Position numbers and translations under genes: made by a program. Below, piece after piece: positions 10,565-24,462 of a DNA stretch of 64,000 nucleotides. This stretch comes from Orientallactaga sibirica. Its lineage: Eukaryota > Chordata > Mammalia > Rodentia > Dipodidae. The stretch's first letter is position 1. Each line of letters starts with the position of its first letter. The notes beneath the pieces were generated by a model. The model saw nothing but the letters and a program-made list of their open reading frames with translations, had not been told where the DNA came from and searched no databases. Location of the stretch: the NCBI GenBank assembly GCA_036365145.1, contig JAEOAD010000004.1, forward strand, positions 55,054,001 through 55,118,000, given 5' to 3'.

Positions 10565-12857
10565 GTAGAAAGCTGGAAGAAACGATAGGACAGCTGGAGA
10601 TGAGGCCAGCTGCCATCTTATCACGAGAAATGGAGTGAAGAATTTTGCGGTGGGGAGGGGGATTTGACCAGGGTGCCAGGGTATAACTGAGAAGGTTTTC
10701 CTGGCATGGTAGCTTTTAGGTGGATGGTTTTCAGGGGGACTGGGGTCTCCAGTGTTGAGGCTGTGTGCCTTGCAGCTGCCACAATTTGATAGGTATAACA
10801 AATACATTCTTCCGGAAATTAGGAGGAAGTGGAGCTTTTACTAAATTTAATTGCAAAATTCTTGAATTTAATTTGAATTGTTTCAAAAGTTTATGATTGA
10901 GACCTTCCCAGGAAGGAAGTGTTTAAGGATCCCAAACACGGCGGTAAGAATGTTTTAGGAGGAGAGGGAAATGAAAAGAAGATCCATGATACATTTTGGA
11001 GAAAAGATGATACACAGGAAATCCAGAGATTTTTTTTTTTTCCTTCAGGCGTGATGAGATTTCATTTGATTGGAAGAACCAGATGCAGGGGAGCTGCAAT
11101 TTAAGAATGCTCACAAAGCTGATGTGCTTGAGGACATTCAGAGTGACCTGGAGCACGTGATGTTTTAGTGGAGTGTGTCATTAAAGTCACCTGCAGGCTT
11201 GTTAGCTTGCGTGAATGTTCCAGTTGAGCCCCAGCTTTTAGTAGAAAATGGATAGATAATGCTATACACACTACTTACTGTACATGAGTGAGAGTAGCTG
11301 TCCTGAGTCTCTTCTTCCCTTAGACCCCTACGAACTACGCACCACACATTGCATATTTGAAAGTAGTTCCAAATGAACCATCCTCTCTGGGTGGGCTTGT
11401 CTCCAGGACATGTAGTGAGGGAGTCTTTTCCAGAGTTCAAGGCAATAATTAGGACTTTGTAAGTAGAGTTATTCAAAACAAGTTTGCCCTTCAACTTCAT
11501 AATGCAGCAAAAATACCAAAGGTATGCTTACCATAATCAGTGATTTCTAGTATTTTATACTACTAAATGAAACTTCAGCTCACTTATGTTTCTAGTAAGT
11601 TGTTAAACTGTAACTATTTCCATTAGTGGGGGAAAGATGGACCATTCCTGTTATTAATAAATATTTCTAGGGCTTACATTATGCTCCAGACCCTGTACTA
11701 GTTGCAGCAAATACAAAAATTAAATTTTGTAAAGATACCTGACCTCAAAAGGTTAAACTCCAGTGGGAGTATGTAAACAACTATGGCCTGTTTCATATGT
11801 GTATCCGTGCATGTGCATGCGTATGTGTGAGAAAGTAACCTAGACAGTTTGTCTCCAAAACACCACTGAGGCATCCCAGCATCCATGGAAGGATGGATAA
11901 CACTGTAATCATCAGAACTTCCTTAAGGGAAGTTGGAGCTATGGCTTGAGACAGGCAGTGATAGCTTAGGACACACATCATGGAACTGCTTTCCACAGAA
12001 CATCCCCAGATTATAGAGCTACCTCTAAGTGTTTGCTTTGTCAGGAGAACTATTCACACTGGGGAGAGCCTGTCTTGCCCATTCTCCTGAATAGCACCTA
12101 CTCTCTTTTCCAAACAAAATTTCAGGAATGTTTCCCTGAGGATGATTTCCTGAAAGATCCACATGTACCCATCCATATGCTCTTAGGATTCAACTTAAAG
12201 AAACTTCAGCAAACTTCCCTGGAGACCAGGAGCTCTGCTAGGCAAGCTGGGAAGCTTAAAGAGTCACAATGCATGAATGGCTTGTGTGACAACAGAGACA
12301 AAAGATCATATCCTCTAATCCAGATTTCTAAATGGACTCAGGGCTAGATAGGAGGGTGAGCAGCAGGAAGAGAGGTTTAACAGTATGCAGAGATAAGGGA
12401 GAATTTCCAGAATGCCTGCACTTGTTGGGTGTGACAATGGGAAGGTGGGTCCCCTCGGAGGGAAAGTAAGGCAAATGGCCTAGGCCAATGATGGCATAGC
12501 TGGTCAGAAATGTGAATCTTTAGATGTTAGTGACTGGTTAAACACAAGATGTGGGGGAGGGTGGCAGAGGATGTCTCCTGGGCACCTGGTGGAAACCTGG
12601 TTTCCTGGTGGGTTATTTACACTTACATTGTTTTTTGTACTTCTGAAGTTTGGTTTCCAGGAGCAAGTGTGTGTGTGTGTGTAGAAAGGAAATGACAGTC
12701 ATCTTGTTTTAACTCCTATCTTATCAAGGGCAGAAATGAGAGCCCAGGAGGGTAGTGATTCCACATAATCAGCAATAACTTTCCCAAGCTGTGCCACAGC
12801 GTGCGATTCTGACAAGGAGTCCAGAGTCATCCCCTGAAAGGTTTAATATCACACAAG

Positions 12858-13026
12858 TCCAGGAAGGAGTGGAGAGGAAAGAAATGCAAAGAAGGAGAAA
12901 GGAGAATGAAATGAAGGAGAGAGGAAGTGAGGGAAGAAAGAAAGGAGGGACAGAGAGGAAAATTTGTTTGAAGACAAGTAAGGCAGAGAATTAAACAGCT
13001 AAAAGGAAGGAAGGAAGAAGGAAAGA
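12858..13026. repeat. Purine-rich (GGAA/GAAA) low-complexity tract
   Basis: About 170 bases almost entirely A and G on the + strand with irregular GGAAGG/GAAAGA units. It is low-complexity sequence, and the frames that cross it are not real proteins. Confidence 0.8.
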
Positions 13027-14182
13027 ATAAACTGAAGTTCTTCCACTGAGAAGTTAGTTTTAGTGAAGGCAAGTGTTTCCATATGAAATGCTGACTTCAA
13101 CAGAACTCATACCCTAGACACAAAGGAACTAGGGAGGAGGAGGAGAGACTTAAAGTCATTCTTGTTTTCTTTTCTTTTTGAATAAAGACTTCTTGAAATG
13201 AGACCTTAACATAAAAGCTCTTTGCAATTCAGTAAGAAAAATTAAAAGTTCACTTCCTTTGGTATATATAACATGTTATTGTATTATGCTTAAATATTTT
13301 CAATTATCTGTTATAGGAAATGTTATAATAGAAAATGTTAATATTTAAATATTCACTTTCCTAGATTCTGTGATAAAATATATCACAACTCTTTACTTGT
13401 ATAGAATCATTGAAACTTTCAGAGCCTAGTGGTAATGAAGCCCTCTCATTCAGTATTTGTGATTACTTTACTTCTGCCTTTTAGATTATATTACATGCTG
13501 AGATTTGAAATATTTGATTGTCAACTAACTTTGTTATTGAGTTTTATTATGTGAATCAAAGTAGTTCTTCCTTTGTTCATTTTTTCTGCTTTGAGGTAAA
13601 TTTCATCAATACCTTCTTTCAGTTCATAGGAAACTTGACTGCTTACCCACCCATCAGTAATAAAAGAAAACCCAAATGTGAGGAGACAGGAATAACCAGA
13701 GAGAGAAAAGATAACATCTATGAAATTTGCCTGAGAAAGTCCAGGATCGATTCCCAGTTGAAAAGCAAAGAAATAAGTCTGAATGAAAGCTTTGTATATG
13801 TCAGAAGACAATTTCTAAATGGTGTTCTCTGTAAAAGCTGGAGTTGATTCTAGCTAGCTCAGTTGGCTATTGTCAACCTTTGTGAATGTTCCTGTCATCA
13901 GTGATTGGCCTTTTTCAGTCAGTGATTTTAGCTTTGGGTTTCCTAGCTATAGCATGTGTCTTAAGTTTTCTGCCTTAGAAATCTTGGCTTCTTTTCTCAG
14001 AAGGGATCAGAGATAGAAAAAGAGAAGATTGTTTGCCTGGATAATGGTTAGAGAAGGACTGAAACTGGTTCAGTAAACTTTTAATTTTATGACCTAAGAA
14101 AATGCAGAGGCCCTGGGGGAAGGAGGCATGTAGAAGCAGCTTGCTTGTGAAGGAGGAGGTATACAAGGACATGATAATTGTC

Positions 14183-14292
14183 AACAGGTACTCACCATGT
14201 GCCATATATTGGGCTGAGGGTTTTCAATATATTTCTCAATCCTTTGAACAACTCTTTAAGAAGGTACTATTATCATTTCCATTTGAGGGAAG
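14183..14292 (+). repeat. MIR SINE
   Basis: Contains tactcaccatgtgccatata, caatcctttgaacaactc and ggtactattatcatttccat, the conserved 3' MIR words (tactatgtgccaggcact, aatcctcacaacaacc, gtactattatcatccccatt). Confidence 0.7.
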
Positions 14293-14807
14293 GGTTAGCT
14301 CTCCATTGCTGCAGAACACATGACTCTAAAGCTTACAGCAATGTGCATTATCTCATAATTTCTATGGGTGAGGAATTTGGGTGGGACTCACCTTGGGATT
14401 CTTGTTTAGGATCTCTCCTGAGATTGCCATCAAGCTGTCATATGAAAACCTGACTAGCGATAGAGAATACCATCCAAGGTCACTTTCCTACCATGTAGAC
14501 CTTTCCAGGAAGCAAAGCAGGAACTGGAAGAGGATCTAAGCCAGACGCCCAGATGCTTTTCCTAATGGCCTGGGAAGTGGTCATCAGAGCCACAGTTCAG
14601 TGTTTGGTCCTGAGGGTTCAGGCCAGTTCTGATACAATGTGGGGGCTCAAGGGCATGGACAGCAGAGGTGGCTATCATGGAACCATCTTCAAAGAATGCA
14701 TGACAAAGAAGTTAAGGTCCTTGCTAAACATTCTGTAGAGTTGGGGTTCACAGTTGTCATTATGTGACTGTAGCTAATATCAGAGATACTGTCAAACTCC
14801 ATAACTT

Positions 14808-14940
14808 TAATTTTTTTTTTACTTTTTATTTTTATTTTTTTATGGACAACTTCCATAACTGTAGACAATATCCCATGGTAATTCCCTCCCTCCCCCCTCT
14901 TTCCCTTTTTACTTTAGGATCATGTATAAAGTCAACTGGT
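14808..14940 (-). repeat. LINE-1 3' end fragment
   Basis: A T-rich start (L1 poly(A) on the minus strand) is followed by gacaacttccataactgtag and caatatcccatggtaattcc, text shared with the longer L1 3' end at 46.5 kb (gacaacttctttaattgtag, caatatcccatggtacttcc). Confidence 0.65.
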
Positions 14941-15107
14941 CTAACTAGCATAATCATTACAGTTTCTCATTTACATACTATAACTTCATGACTATTAACT
15001 CCTGTATTCTCAGTGTTTTGAAGAAAGCAGCCTGTTTCTCAGGCCTTTATTCCTGTCTAAAGGTGTATATAGCTGCACATTCCATCCCATACTTGATATC
15101 CTGGGCT

Positions 15108-15202
15108 TTTTTTTTTTTTTTTTAATAGTGGGACATGGGGAATCTTGCCTCATGCATGCTAAACATGTGTTCTAACCACTGAGATCACCACAGCCAGCAC
15201 CT
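15108..15202 (-). repeat. ID-like SINE, minus strand
   Basis: A T run is followed by cttgcctcatgcatgctaaa and ctaaccactgagatcacc, the reverse complement of an ID/tRNA-type head with its 'ctaggcaag...ctctaccactgag' word order. Confidence 0.45.
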
Positions 15203-15396
15203 TGCTTTTGAATGGTCTTCTTGTCAGCTGTGGTGGTAGTGGACCAGAAACATCTCCATGCTATCCCATGCCTGGGGATTATTTATTTTCAGAGATCTTT
15301 ACTCAAGTGAAGCTGGAATTCTTGACTTTGCTGTAGAAAAGAATTTCAGGAAAGCCAGGAAGTAGCAGAGCTGGAGTTTGTTAAGAAGAGACTTTT

Positions 15397-15583
15397 GGGC
15401 TGCTGAGATGGATCTGTGGGTTAGATGCTTACAGTATAAGCATGAGAACCTGAGTTCATGTCTCCATCATCCATGTACAAATGCTGGTGAGCTGGTACAT
15501 CCTGTAATCACTGTCTTGGAGTAGCTGAGACAGGAGGCTTGCTGGCTAACTGGTCTACTCAAATCTCACAGTTCCTGTCTCAG

Positions 15584-15627
<44 letters not shown>

Positions 15628-15733
15628 AGGCAGAGAACAATTGAGAAAAACATCCAGTACTGATCTCCAGCACCAGACACAAGCACACACATGTGAATCC
15701 ACACCAGAGGAACATACACACATATGCATGCAT

Positions 15734-15776
<43 letters not shown>
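15397..15776 (+). repeat. B4-like SINE with poly(A) and (CA)n tail
   Basis: The head gggctgctgagatggatctg is followed by gagaacctgagttcatgtct and tcctgtaatcactgtcttgg, and ends in a poly(A) run (15582-15625) and a (CA)n run (15738-15775). The order matches the B4 (ID-B1 composite) family. Confidence 0.65.
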
Positions 15777-15777
<1 letters not shown>

Positions 15778-15784
15778 GAATTTT

Positions 15785-16680
15785 AAACTTTTTTGACAAT
15801 TTTCATATATCTACATAATGTATTCTGATCATATTCCCCATTACCTTTTATCCTTCTTTCCCCATACCTCTTCTATTGAACCCCTTCTTCTTTCCAACTC
15901 ATCCCTCTTCTATTTTGATGTCATTTTTTTTCCTTTGGTCCTCCTTCATACATGAGAAAATGTTGAGGGGCCCAATATTGTGCAGGGAACCACAGCCTTT
16001 GTGAGGTCAAGAATCCAGTGATTTTATGTCCAGAAGATAGTGTTCCAAAGCACTCATCTCCATTCCATGGCTCATACATATTTTTTTTTGTCCCTCTTCT
16101 GTGATGTTCCCTGAGTCTCAGAGAGCATGATAGAGTTGTCCCCTTTAGTGATGAGCACTCAACAGTCACTTGTTCTCAGCACCTTAAAGGGTTTTGAATC
16201 TCCCCAGTAGCTCTTGCTATCTGCAAAAAGAAGCTTCTCTGACCAAAGGTGAGGGAAGTACTAATCTATGGGTATAAACATAGTGTAAATAGAGGGCAAT
16301 TTGATAGGCACAGTATATATCCATTTTTCCAAGCAACAGTAGTATCTTTCCCCCTTAGTGCCTATGACCTTCCCAGCTATAGAATTTTGAACTCAGTTTG
16401 CACAAATTCCTTCTGGTCAGGTGGGCCTCAGATCCAATCAGAAAGTAGTTGGTTATCCCAACAACAGTGATACTACTGTTGTACCAGTGGGCACCTCTTG
16501 CTTGGCCAGTCAGTTGTGTAGTACACAGGATGGCCCCACTGCTGGTTAAGACTGTTGATAACTTTTCTCCCCCAGCAGCATCCATGACAGTTTCTAGCAC
16601 TAAGACAGGTAGCCAGCAGAGAGGAGGCATCCAGCTTAGTTCCACGTTGCTATCTCAGTGTCCTGAAGCCATTTGTTGAA
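15785..16680 (-). repeat. LINE-1 3' region, antisense
   Basis: Shares many words with the L1 fragment at 46.5-47.4 kb: ttttgatgtcattttttttc, gatgagcactcaac...ttctcagcacc, agaagcttctctgaccaaag, and cagatccaatcagaaagtag...ttggttatccc. Both are L1 3' UTR-type sequence in antisense. The ORFs here are not coding, and the two copies are different L1 subfamilies or ages. Confidence 0.6.
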
Positions 16681-18344
16681 GATCCTATCTTCTCCAACAT
16701 GTATTTTTGACACCTAATCTCAAAAAAGAGATGGGTGTAATTATGTGGACATATTATACCTAGATCATCTTCTATTTCATTTGTGCCAGTTACATGTTGG
16801 CTTTATGTCTATGAATCTTTAGTGTAACTTGGAATCAGATAACAGAGATACCTCCAGAAATATTATTTTTGCTGAGGATAGTTTTGGCTACACAAGTTCT
16901 TTTGTGTTTACATATGAAATTTGAGATTTTTTTCCGCTAAGATATTAACTCTTCCAACTCATGAGCAAAGGAGATCATTTCATCATCTGACATCTTCTTT
17001 AATTAAAAGACAAGAATCTTAACAGATTTAATCACAGGATTAATAGGAACAAAAGCACTGAGGAAAAGGATAAGACATACCCAAGTATAGATGTGGGCTT
17101 CCCAAGAGAGATTTTGCCTTCAGTGCCTCAGTATCTTTGCACTAGATGTATTTATGATTTTGATGTTTTCTGAAAGTATATCTCACAGAGTTGCTAAGGA
17201 ACTTAAAGGAGATCACAGGGTGGTTCCTGAGTTGCACTGGATAGGATTTTAGCTGATAAAGTAAAGCCTTAGGACACAGTTTTGCACAGGAAGTTAAAAT
17301 GTTTCTGCTTAAGCAAAGTTTCTAGTCTGTTTTTAAAACTCCCAGAAGATTGTAAGTTGACATCTGGGACAGGAATGAGGCCATTTTTCAAAGGACATAT
17401 ATGCGCAGGCTTTAAGCTGGTTCCTTGCTATTTTAGCATTTGGTTTTGAAAACATCTCTATATAAAAGTATTGTCTCTTCATAAGCAATCTATATGGCAG
17501 ATTTTAAAAATTGTGCTCAAATTCTTGACTCTCACCTAGTAAAAGACTTCAGCCCCTTGGTAGAGTAAGGATTTCCCTTCTTTTCCCAATACTTAATTTT
17601 TCCAGTCTTTCTATTATGCATCAGTATAAAGTTGTGTTAAGAATAACAGTTTATCTGGATTTATTTCCTTGCACTATAATAAACTAGCTCTGTTTCTGAT
17701 GCAAGTTGTATTATTTCATCTAATCTTCACAGAACAATATATTTCAGAGTGATTTATTTATATTTTAGCTTTTTACACTCAAATAAACTAGAGCACAGAA
17801 AGTTTAAGAGCTTGAAATAAGTACTGTATCTTGGAATTTCAAATCTTTTGACCACTAGACTTCCCTGAGCCTGCTGGTTCTCATAAATAAGTGATTGAAG
17901 AAAAGCTTTGAGGGCCATATTTTGGAGTTAATGTTTAATCACTGCTTTATGGCTGGATACCAATCCTTTCATTTATTATAAATCAGTATCTTATAAATAT
18001 TTTCACCTTTATTCTTTACTACACTATGACCTCCAAAAGAGGGTGTTGCCTCTCAATGTATGAATAACCCGAAACCACAAAATTAGCACTTCTGAGTTAG
18101 CTGTTTTATTAGTTTCCAAGTATTGTTTTTGGCAGAAATGTAGCTTCATAGGAAACTTTTTGTGGATTAAATATAGACTATTCTCTTTGTTTAATTGTAT
18201 GCAGTGATGGACTCATTTCTTCATTATGTTGTTCACTGGGTATATACCTATGCATGTAGGTAACATTATTCACTATCTAAGGCCAAGAAAAAGCAATTTA
18301 AGGTAGATCCAAAGCCTGTAATGATCTTTTTCCCTGGCACTCTT

Positions 18345-18470
18345 GGAGACATGGTGGCTCAGGATGTATACATGAGGAAAGTGGAGTAAGAGAAGTAATA
18401 AGGGGACAAGTGGCTCAGTAGGAGACATGATGGCTCAGGATGTATACATGAAGAAAGTGGTGAAGAGGAT
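18345..18470. repeat. 76-bp direct tandem repeat (about 1.6 copies)
   Basis: ggagacatggtggctcagga at 18345 recurs as ggagacatgatggctcagga at 18421, each followed by tgtatacatga-gaaagtgg. The spacing is 76 bases, with a few mismatches. Confidence 0.8.
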
Positions 18471-18595
18471 GAGAAGTTATAATGGGGACCATGGTGAATC
18501 CTCTCCTTAACTAACTAAACCCTCTAAAGTGGAGTGAGGTGGCCCCTGTAGGTACTTAATAGCTCAGGACCATGAGCTTCATGAGTGACTCTTAC

Positions 18596-18849
18596 ATTTC
18601 TTTCTTTTTCTTTTCTTTTCTTTTCTTTTCTTTTCTTTTTTTGGAGAGAGAGAGAGAGGGAGAGGAAGACAGATAGAGATGGGCGCGCCAGCAACCTCTC
18701 AGCTGCTGCAAACGAAATCTAGATGCTTGCGCCCCCTTGTGGTCAAGTATGTCACTTTACATCTGGCTAAATGTGGGACCTGGAGATTGGAACCAGTGTT
18801 CTTAGGCTTAGGAGGCAGGCGCCTTAACCGCTAAGCCATCTCTCCAGCC
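18596..18849 (-). repeat. tRNA-derived SINE (GC-rich subfamily), minus strand, with (TTTTC)n tail
   Basis: Reverse complement of the dominant SINE, ending ...gccttaaccgctaagccatc then tctccagccc. It shares with the element at 29236 the segment containing cttgcgcccccttgtggtca. That segment is absent from the commoner form, so these two define a subfamily. Confidence 0.8.
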
Positions 18850-21800
18850 CTCTTATGTTTCTTTTATTAACACATTCCTTTATTCTATGAAGAGCAATTA
18901 TTTCACTGTGAAACTTAACACCTCTTCAGGGCTAAGGTCCTACAATAACCAAAGGTGGCATTTGTCAACTCAGTGACACTTAGTAGACGTTTCCGTTATG
19001 CCAGGTGTTGTTGCAGATATGGGGAAAATGGCCCCCAGCAGTGTACATGAGGATCTGCTTGCCCCAGACCTTTACAGTCCAGAGAGCAGGCAGATTAGAG
19101 CTAGTGCAGAAATTAATTCAAATAGTAATAAAAACTGTGACAAAAGTAAAGTAGTATCAAAATAGTTCAAGTGTAATTTTGAGCTACTGGAGTGTTCTAA
19201 GCATGAAAGTGAATGATGTGATGCTAGGTACATTTCAAAAATATGTCTCTGACTCCTATGTGAATGGTGGTTTGGGGTGAAAACTGGTTTGTTCATATAG
19301 GAGATGATGAAAACTTGGTAATGGAAAAGTTTGTAGCTTGATTTAGTGGATCACATTTCAGAGGTGAGATAATATATAGGGATGTGGACAGTGAAGAGCA
19401 TAAGGAAGATCCCTTTAACCATTAGTTATATAGTCAAAGAAAAGAAATTTCTCCAGCCTCCAGGGCTCTTTCCATCCCACAAGTGCTAATCTGTAGAGGT
19501 TTTTCCAGACAATGTCTCTTCCCATGGCCAGGCTCAAGGATCTTCTATATCATATTCACCTAGCACTGCTTTGACAACAGAAGGTAATCCTTCAGTTTAG
19601 CAAGTATTTGTTGATTGGTTTCTTAGTGCTGGACACTTTTTGTCCTTAGGCATATAAAGGTGATAGATATGGCCTCTGTCCTCAAACAATCCACAATATT
19701 AAAGGAAACATAAACATTAACTCTAATTAAAAGACCTAAGTGCCCTAGTACATGATCAAAATGCTATGGAAGCACTCACAAACAGATGACAAGTACTGTC
19801 CAGGGAGGTCTGTGTAGAGATTAGCCAAGCATGAAGGATTAATGATTAACGGGACTCAACATAATTCTTACAAATCTCCAGCCAAGGCATATAGGTCACC
19901 TACATGTTCAATTTCCAGCAATGTTATGTATAAGGGTGATATTGAGTAGGATATTTTTGGCTGCAAGTAAACAGAATACCTGATCAGGTGTTTTGATGGC
20001 AGAGTTTTGTCATCGAGTTATTAGTGTCTTGTATAACCAGAAGTGCAGAAGTAAAGTAGTTTTGGGGTTTGTTAATGCAACGACCTCATAACATCCTGAA
20101 GCATTGAGGTCTTTCAGTTCTGTCATCCTCAGATTATTGGTCATTGTCCTCAGCATGTCCTGTCATGGTTGTACAAGGCTGTTGCAGCTCAGCACATTAC
20201 CTGTCCACACAGCTCTTTTACAGGGAAGAAGAGTATGCTGTTCCTCATTTATGGCCTATTGTATCGGTGGAAAAACCATTTCTAGAATTCCTCTGGCCTG
20301 GGGCAGACTTTCCTTAAATTTTACTGGTTAGCCATGTAATCTTTCCCCACTTCTAAATTAATCACCAGCAAATGAAACAGATCATTGTGATTGAACTAGA
20401 TTAGATTAATAAATGCTAGCCTTTCTAGTGCTTAAGAGGACCTTTCTTCCTTACCCCCTGGAAAGGGAGGGAGACATTTTTAAGTTGAATTGAGAATTCT
20501 GAAAGACAGAAAGGGATGTATGTATCTATGTGGGTATGTCACACATTTTGTTATTGCTCTTTTTATTGCACTGGAAAGATTTAATTTTACAGCAAAAAAG
20601 AACTAGCATCAAGTTAGCTCTGAGCTCTGGGGAATAAGATGCTCCAACTCTCTCCTTTTCCTCTCATTTTCTTTCTTAACCACCTGTGTTCCTTTTTATT
20701 CCAGGGAATTTTGACCCAGAATTTGCTTTATCTTGGCATTCATAGTAATTATGAGCAGGGAAGAATTGAACTTACAATATTTATTATCTAAATCTGAGAC
20801 AATAGAGGTCAGAAACATGATAGGCACATTATTATGAATTTTCTCAGAAATCCAGAACTTAAGAACAGATGGCCCCTTCATCCTGCCTCATAGCCAATTT
20901 ATGGTATACTATAGCAGCAAGGAAATCATTTCTAGAAACCCCCTGACCTGCTACTCTGCTAATGGAGGATTCCATACATTCCCTCTCCTTAAAGCTCTGT
21001 GTCCCTCTCCACACTCATTCTCAGCTGAGGATTCTGCTTGCTATTTTAATAAGAAAGCTGAAACCTCTGGAATAGGACTTCTTCAGTTCTCACAAGCCCA
21101 CCTGTGTACTCATTTGCATCCACCCTCATTAAGGAAGATGGGTGAGCCAATCCCTCAAGGCAATGCTCTCTGTCTGTGCACTGCATCCCATCCCCTTTTG
21201 CTAGCTCCAACTCTTCCCTTGCCAGTAAGACTGTTCACTTCTATTTAGCTATAAACATGCTATCATTGTGCACATCTTCAAAATAAGAAACAATGAAAGA
21301 AAATGTGTCTTTCTAGTCAGCATGCCCACCAACCATGCACTCCCTTTCTGTGTCTCTTTATAGAAAATTTCCTCAGTGTTCTGTTATTACTGTCTATAAA
21401 CCCTCTCCTCTCATGAACCACTAGAATGGGAGTTATTTTCTCCTTACCACTGAAATGGGTGCCATTATCAAGATCCTTAATCTTCTCTAGATGGTACCAA
21501 ATCTAGAACTCTGTTCTCACTGTCTCACAAGACCATCACCTGGCTGATTGTGTTCCCCAACCCCCACACACATCTGAATCTCCACTTTCCATCTTCTTGT
21601 ACTGCATGTTTCATCCAACACTTAAGGACTCCCCTCCTCCCTGACATTCAGAGACTATTGAACTACTCTAAAGAGCCTTCCTAAAGCCTTTTTTCTCTTC
21701 GCTTCATAATCTCATTCACTCCCATGATCAAAAATACCATCTATAATATGATAGCTCTCAAAGATCAGATCTCTGTCCTAATTTCTGCATGGAGGAAAAC

Positions 21801-22154
21801 AACTGCCTCCTGGAATTCCCTATTCTGATATAACATTAACATCCCATAATGACAACTACCCAAATCTTCTGTCCTTCTAACCCTGTTTTCTTTGTGTATC
21901 TTATCTGTACAAATAGCAAGTCCAATACCCCTGACAATTCTCCTCATCGCTTCTTTCATCAAGATTGAATCTAATTGTTCAGAAACTTTATCACTCTTAT
22001 CTTTACTTTCTTTTTTAGAGAATGACCATCCCTTACCACCTCCACCCTGGTCTAAGACATCATTATCTTTTACCTGAATTAGTAAAAACATCACTCTGTT
22101 TATTTTCTTACCTCCTCACTGATAGTCTCAATGCAACAGGCTAGTTGATTATTA

Positions 22155-22705
22155 TAGACAGAATTCTAAACTGAACCCTGAGATCTTTCTTTCTGTCCTC
22201 ACATGTACTAATCTCTGAATTTGATGGATTTTATAATTGTGGTTAGCTATATATCACTGTCAGCTTGGAGAAAAAGAATTACCTGACTGAATTACATAAA
22301 AGGAGTGGGTATGTGGTTGATCACAGAACAGCAAGTCAGAGATCCCCAGGAGGATTTGACATATTGTTATTTTTTTTGGGAGATGGGGAGGCCTACGGCT
22401 AGGAGTGTACACTAAGAGGTGAAAGCAGCCAGCTGAGTCCATGTGCAATGAGAACTCCAATCTCACAACCTAGTGAACTGAATTTGCCAACAACCTGCAT
22501 GAGTTTGGAAGCAGACTTTTCCCCAGAGCCTCCAAATCAGAACTCCGTCCAGCCAAAGTCTTGATTTCACCCTCACAATACTCTGAGGGGAAAAGCCAGC
22601 TGTGCTAAGTGGACTTATGACCTGTAGAACTCTGAGCTAGTATACAGTAGGGGAGGCAGTTACTAAACCACTAAGTTTGTGGTAATATATTATACAGCAA
22701 GAGAA
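22155..22705 (+). repeat. MLT1-like MaLR LTR
   Basis: Old LTR text: agacagaattctaaactgaa at the start and, near the end, ttactaaaccactaagtttg then tggtaatatattatacagca, which is the MLT1 3' terminus (gccaccaagtttgtggtaatttgttacagca in the family). Confidence 0.65.
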
Positions 22706-22734
22706 AAAGTGCAGTGTTCACATAAATTTAAGTC

Positions 22735-23240
22735 AAATCATGTCCTTTTCTACTCAGAACTCAGTGGTTTCCCATCTCTCTAGAATAAGAACCAGAATTT
22801 CCACAATGGCCAGCAGGCTGTGAAACCAGAACCCTAGCACTTGTCTAGGCATGCTGCTCTGACTCTTTCACTACCCTGCCTCAGAGAACAGAGGCTATGT
22901 GCTTGCTCATCTTTCTCCTGAGATTCTTCCCTGGGTGCTTACTCACTTTCCCCCTTCAGATCTCGTCTCAAATGCTTCCTTTCTCATGGGGTCTTTCAGA
23001 CTATCCTATTGCAAACAGAAACATCCCCAGACAGACAATTCTCTTCCCTCCATTTTCTTTTCTCCATGAGACTTATTACCACCGAACACATGCCATTCCC
23101 TACTGATTTGTTCATGTGACCCCTGTTAGAATGCTAGGTTCATTAAAACAGTTTTTCATGTTTCTTCATGGTAATATCTCTAGTGCCTAAAATGTTGAAT
23201 GACACTGTCTGTGCTAAATAAATGTTCAGTGAATTAAAGA
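22735..23240 (+). repeat. LINE-2 3' end
   Basis: Classic L2 words in order: cagtggtttcccatctct, actaccctgcctcagagaac, cagatctcgtctcaaatgct, attctagtgcct-type tail and gtgctaaataaatgttcagtgaatt. The frames crossing it are not host genes. Confidence 0.7.
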
Positions 23241-23505
23241 AATTTACCCTGAGTTCATATAAAAATATATATTTGATGAATGTTTTCCATGCTTAAGTTC
23301 TGGTAATATTGATTAAATATGGGATCAAGCCATCCCATGCTAGGTCATATATATGAACTATTTATAGCAGACAATGTTCGTTACTGTTTGAGAAAGATGC
23401 ATTTGTCCTCTTATAGTCTGGTAAATACTTCAGATTAAATATTTAAATAATGACATAAAATTTCTTGATCAGTCAATAAAATATCTGGCATTAAAAATAA
23501 GCATA

Positions 23506-23829
23506 GGGCTAGGGAGATGGCTTATTCAATAAAGTGCTTGCTGTGCAAATACGAAGATGTAAGTTTGGATCTCTAGAACCCACATAAAAGCTGATCATGG
23601 TGGCATTCACCTGTAACCCCATCACTGGGGAAAAAGAGACAAGAGAATCATTGGCACTTGCCATTTAGTTGCAGTCTAGCTGATTCAGTGAGTTATGGGT
23701 TCAGTGAGATCTAAAGTCAACCTGTGGCCTCCATACACATGTGTACAAGTATGTATTCATACATACACATGTGCTCACACTTATATGAAAATGCATCCAC
23801 ACATGCATGCACATCACACACATTCAAAA
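23506..23829 (+). repeat. B4-like SINE
   Basis: gggctagggagatggcttat, tctctagaacccacataaaa, ctgtaaccccatcactgggg and a TG/CA-rich tail (cctccatacacatgtgtaca) are in B4 order. Confidence 0.7.
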
Positions 23830-24240
23830 AATTAAACACACGAGAAGATGAGGAGAAAGAAATAAATATAAGGTAAGTAGAAAATGATTGATCAAAAGAT
23901 ATAAGAAGAAATGTCAAGAGAATGAAGACTATAGATATGGATTACAGATTTGAGAGGCTGTCAACAGTAAAAGAGAAATAAGGAGATGGTTGAAGAAATA
24001 AGACAACAACTTCCTTAAGATGCGTCCTCCTGCAGCATGTTTATAGAGGGGCAAAGGTAAACAGTGAAGACAAGCTAAAAATGCTTGAAGCCAAGGCCTT
24101 TGGGACTCAAGACACCAAGGATTTTGGCACTGGAAAGAGAGGATAAAGTCTCCCTGCATTGTGCTTCTAAGGGATGGGTTAAGTAGAGCAGGAGGGACAG
24201 ATACACACAATGATGAGCATGGTAGAAAATGAACTTTTGA

Positions 24241-24462
24241 GGGCTGGAGAGATGGCTTGACAGTTAAGGCACTTGCCTGTGAAACCTAAGGATTCATGTT
24301 CAACTCTCCAGGTCCCATGTAAGCCAGACACACAAGGTGACACAAGTGCACAAGGTCATGCATGTGCACAAAATGGCATATGCATCTGCAGTTCTATTGC
24401 AGTGGCTGGAGGCCCTGGCATGCCAGTTCTGTCTCTTTGTCTCATAAAAATAATAAAAAGGT
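24241..24462 (+). repeat. tRNA-derived SINE, long-body variant
   Basis: Starts gggctggagagatggcttga. Compared with the common form it has an additional 'aaggtgacacaagtgcacaa' segment, also seen at 58700, so the pair are one subfamily. Confidence 0.8.

Noticed and set aside
9672..10616. 314-codon open frame on the minus strand over the DPP4 promoter and exon 2
   Set aside because: It is antisense to a known exon in very GC-rich sequence where stop codons are rare, with low-complexity Gly/Trp and Gly/Ala/Arg runs and no family resemblance. I treat it as chance.
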